From positions 1 through 44,354 of the forward strand of contig JAQWMB010000017.1 in assembly GCA_029246995.1 (NCBI GenBank): a stretch of DNA of 44,354 nucleotides, in the 5' to 3' direction. Of this stretch, positions 43,136 through 44,354 are shown piece after piece. The notes below the pieces were generated by a model that worked only from the letters and a program-made list of their open reading frames with translations, had not been told where the DNA came from and made no database searches. Position 1 is the stretch's first letter. The number at the start of each line of letters is the position of its first letter. Position numbers and translations under genes: made by a program. Source of the DNA: Dehalococcoidia bacterium. Lineage in GTDB: Bacteria; Chloroflexota; Dehalococcoidia; UBA2979.

Positions 43136-43477
43136 TTAAACTTCTTCTGGTAGGCAAATAGTGAGCACTTGACCGTATTTTTTTGATTTTTGTATGATGT
43201 TAATCAGTATTAATGTTTTTTTATTCATTGAATAACTGAACGTACCCCAGTTCGTTACACCACCTTCCATGCCAATAATTGCGCTGTAGGCAAGCTGGTA
43301 AAGCCTGTTATCAAGTTCCTCTAGGTCGCTAGTTGCAATATGTTTATTAAATAATTCATTTGTGATAAATAGACGATAATTAATATTCCTTTCAAATAAC
43401 AAATCTCCAGCAATAGAATTTTGTAAATCAATATAGAGTTGTTTTTCTAATGCTAGATCAAAGGAGTGCTGATACAC
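43136..43477 (-). CDS. Small protein of unknown function
   Basis: 113 residues that I do not recognise. It is soluble, with alternating polar and hydrophobic stretches (SFDLALEKQLYIDLQNSIAGDLLF) and a C-terminal strand QVLTICLPEEV. It reads from a GTG at 43477; the frame continues upstream without ATG, so the start is uncertain. It is 23 bases downstream of the crotonase gene and convergent with the alpha/beta hydrolase. Confidence 0.5.
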   Translation of the reverse strand: MYQHSFDLALEKQLYIDLQNSIAGDLLFERNINYRLFITNELFNKHIATSDLEELDNRLYQLAYSAIIGMEGGVTNWGTFSYSMNKKTLILINIIQKSKKYGQVLTICLPEEV

Positions 43478-43500
43478 TCCATTACTGTCATGATTGCCTA

Positions 43501-44337
43501 CTATGAGAAATCTCCAGCATTAAATGAATCAAATGCTTCTTGCATACCTTTCTCTCTCATATATTTCGTCATTTTTAGAACTGGATTAGAAAAATGTAAC
43601 ATTGCATCAAATTCTGCACCTGCTCGAATTGCATGCCTAAATCCTTGAGCATCCATTGTTCTATTATTTGCAAGTTTTTTTATTTTTAAAATTTTGCTTG
43701 GCACTTTAGCTATGTTAGTTGCCATTGTTTTAACAGTTTCTTCAAGTTGATCTGCTGGTACAGAACGATTGGCATAGCCCCATTCTGCAGCAGTTTCTCC
43801 CGATATCTTACTTCCTACAGTAAAAGACAGTTCTTTTGCTCTCTTTGGACCAATAAGCCAGCTCCACATAGGGCTGATGTATCCACCACCAACTGGTATA
43901 GAGGGAAAACCAATTTTTGCATCATCTGCAACTACGGTCATGTCACACATAACAGCCATTTGAGTTGCAATACCAAGACAATAGCCATGTATTTGAGCAA
44001 TTATCGGCTTTGGAAAATCAAATATTCGTAAATATCTATCAATAGAATCTGTCAATTTTTGATGGTCATCAAGTACATCTTCATTTTCCCATCCTTCTTC
44101 TTTTGGCTGCTGAAAATCATTACCGGCTGAAAATGCCCTACCATTTCCTCGAAGGATTATTACTCTTGTTTCTTTATCGTTTTTAGCTGCGACCATTGCA
44201 TCATCAAGCTCTTGCAAAGATTGCCTACTAAATGAATTTAATACTTCAGGGCGATTTAATGTAATATAACCAATGCGTCCTTCAGGTTCATAAATGACTA
44301 CATCAGTTTCATTTTCTGGTACAGGATAAGAATCCAT
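43501..44337 (-). CDS. Enoyl-CoA hydratase/isomerase (crotonase) family protein
   Basis: 278 residues of crotonase fold. The CoA/oxyanion parts are clear: RIGYITLNRPEVLNSFS, GRAFSAGNDF and AQIHGYCLGIATQMAVMCDM. The two catalytic Glu of enoyl-CoA hydratase (rat Glu144 and Glu164) align with Gln126 and Ser146, so a simple hydratase is unlikely; another crotonase chemistry is expected. GGAG lies 7 bases before the ATG at 44337. It belongs with the catabolic genes of the right half by theme, not by proven operon. Confidence 0.82.
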   Translation of the reverse strand: MDSYPVPENETDVVIYEPEGRIGYITLNRPEVLNSFSRQSLQELDDAMVAAKNDKETRVIILRGNGRAFSAGNDFQQPKEEGWENEDVLDDHQKLTDSIDRYLRIFDFPKPIIAQIHGYCLGIATQMAVMCDMTVVADDAKIGFPSIPVGGGYISPMWSWLIGPKRAKELSFTVGSKISGETAAEWGYANRSVPADQLEETVKTMATNIAKVPSKILKIKKLANNRTMDAQGFRHAIRAGAEFDAMLHFSNPVLKMTKYMREKGMQEAFDSFNAGDFS

Positions 44338-44354
44338 ATTTTACTCCATTACTC

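Overview
This is an AT-rich, densely packed bacterial chromosome segment. It carries housekeeping genes on the left and an accessory catabolic region on the right. The alpha2-type glycyl-tRNA synthetase, the rplU-rpmA-rpmE-DUF1385 order, a membrane pyrophosphatase and the many CaiB/BaiF, MmgE/PrpD, thiolase, crotonase and FMN hydroxy-acid enzymes fit a streamlined marine Chloroflexota of the SAR202 type (Dehalococcoidia). That placement is inferred from gene content only; there is no rRNA in the window. I see no phage, IS element, CRISPR array or transposase.

Layout. Bases 1-1465 hold the N-terminal three quarters of NAD-dependent DNA ligase, cut by the left edge. It diverges from a hisH-hisA-hisF-hisI operon across a perfect 16-bp inverted repeat. 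On the minus strand follow DUF1385, bL31 with a long repetitive acidic tail, bL27, bL21 and FtsH. On the plus strand follow RNase HII, a zinc-ribbon protein, H+-PPase, GlyRS and an Mre11/SbcD-like phosphoesterase. A 7Fe ferredoxin, a small unknown protein and UvrA lie on the minus strand.

From 17440 the content turns catabolic. A plus-strand unit encodes a CaiB/BaiF CoA-transferase, a 2-hydroxyacyl-CoA lyase-like ThDP enzyme and a PEP-mutase/isocitrate-lyase-type lyase. Next is a divergent cluster. Its left arm encodes a flavin hydroxylase, an isochorismatase-fold amidase and an Asp/Glu-racemase-fold protein. Its right arm encodes a PuuE-like deacetylase, CoA-transferase subunits A and B, a thiolase and MmgE/PrpD, with junctions of 17 bases or fewer. 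Together they could open an N-containing ring or amide and feed the acid product through CoA activation and thiolysis; this is a hypothesis. A second CaiB/BaiF gene on the minus strand has an elaborate leader: promoter, a near-perfect Shine-Dalgarno, a 13-codon upstream ORF and two hairpins.

The right part holds a small membrane protein plus a lipoprotein-like HExxH metallopeptidase plus a beta-carbonic anhydrase, a secreted membrane-anchored protein that probably starts at ATT, an SDR, a DoxX-like protein, two tiny membrane proteins, two tandem membrane-protein paralogues with duplicated upstream regions, and tRNA-Gly(TCC). It continues with a small monooxygenase-like protein, a frameshifted small lipoprotein gene, YaaA, a nickel/urease-accessory-type transporter, a cytidylate-kinase-like protein, an FMN 2-hydroxy-acid dehydrogenase overlapping a VOC protein, an alpha/beta hydrolase without a recognisable triad, and a crotonase without the usual glutamates. 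No gene-free stretch exceeds 300 bases.
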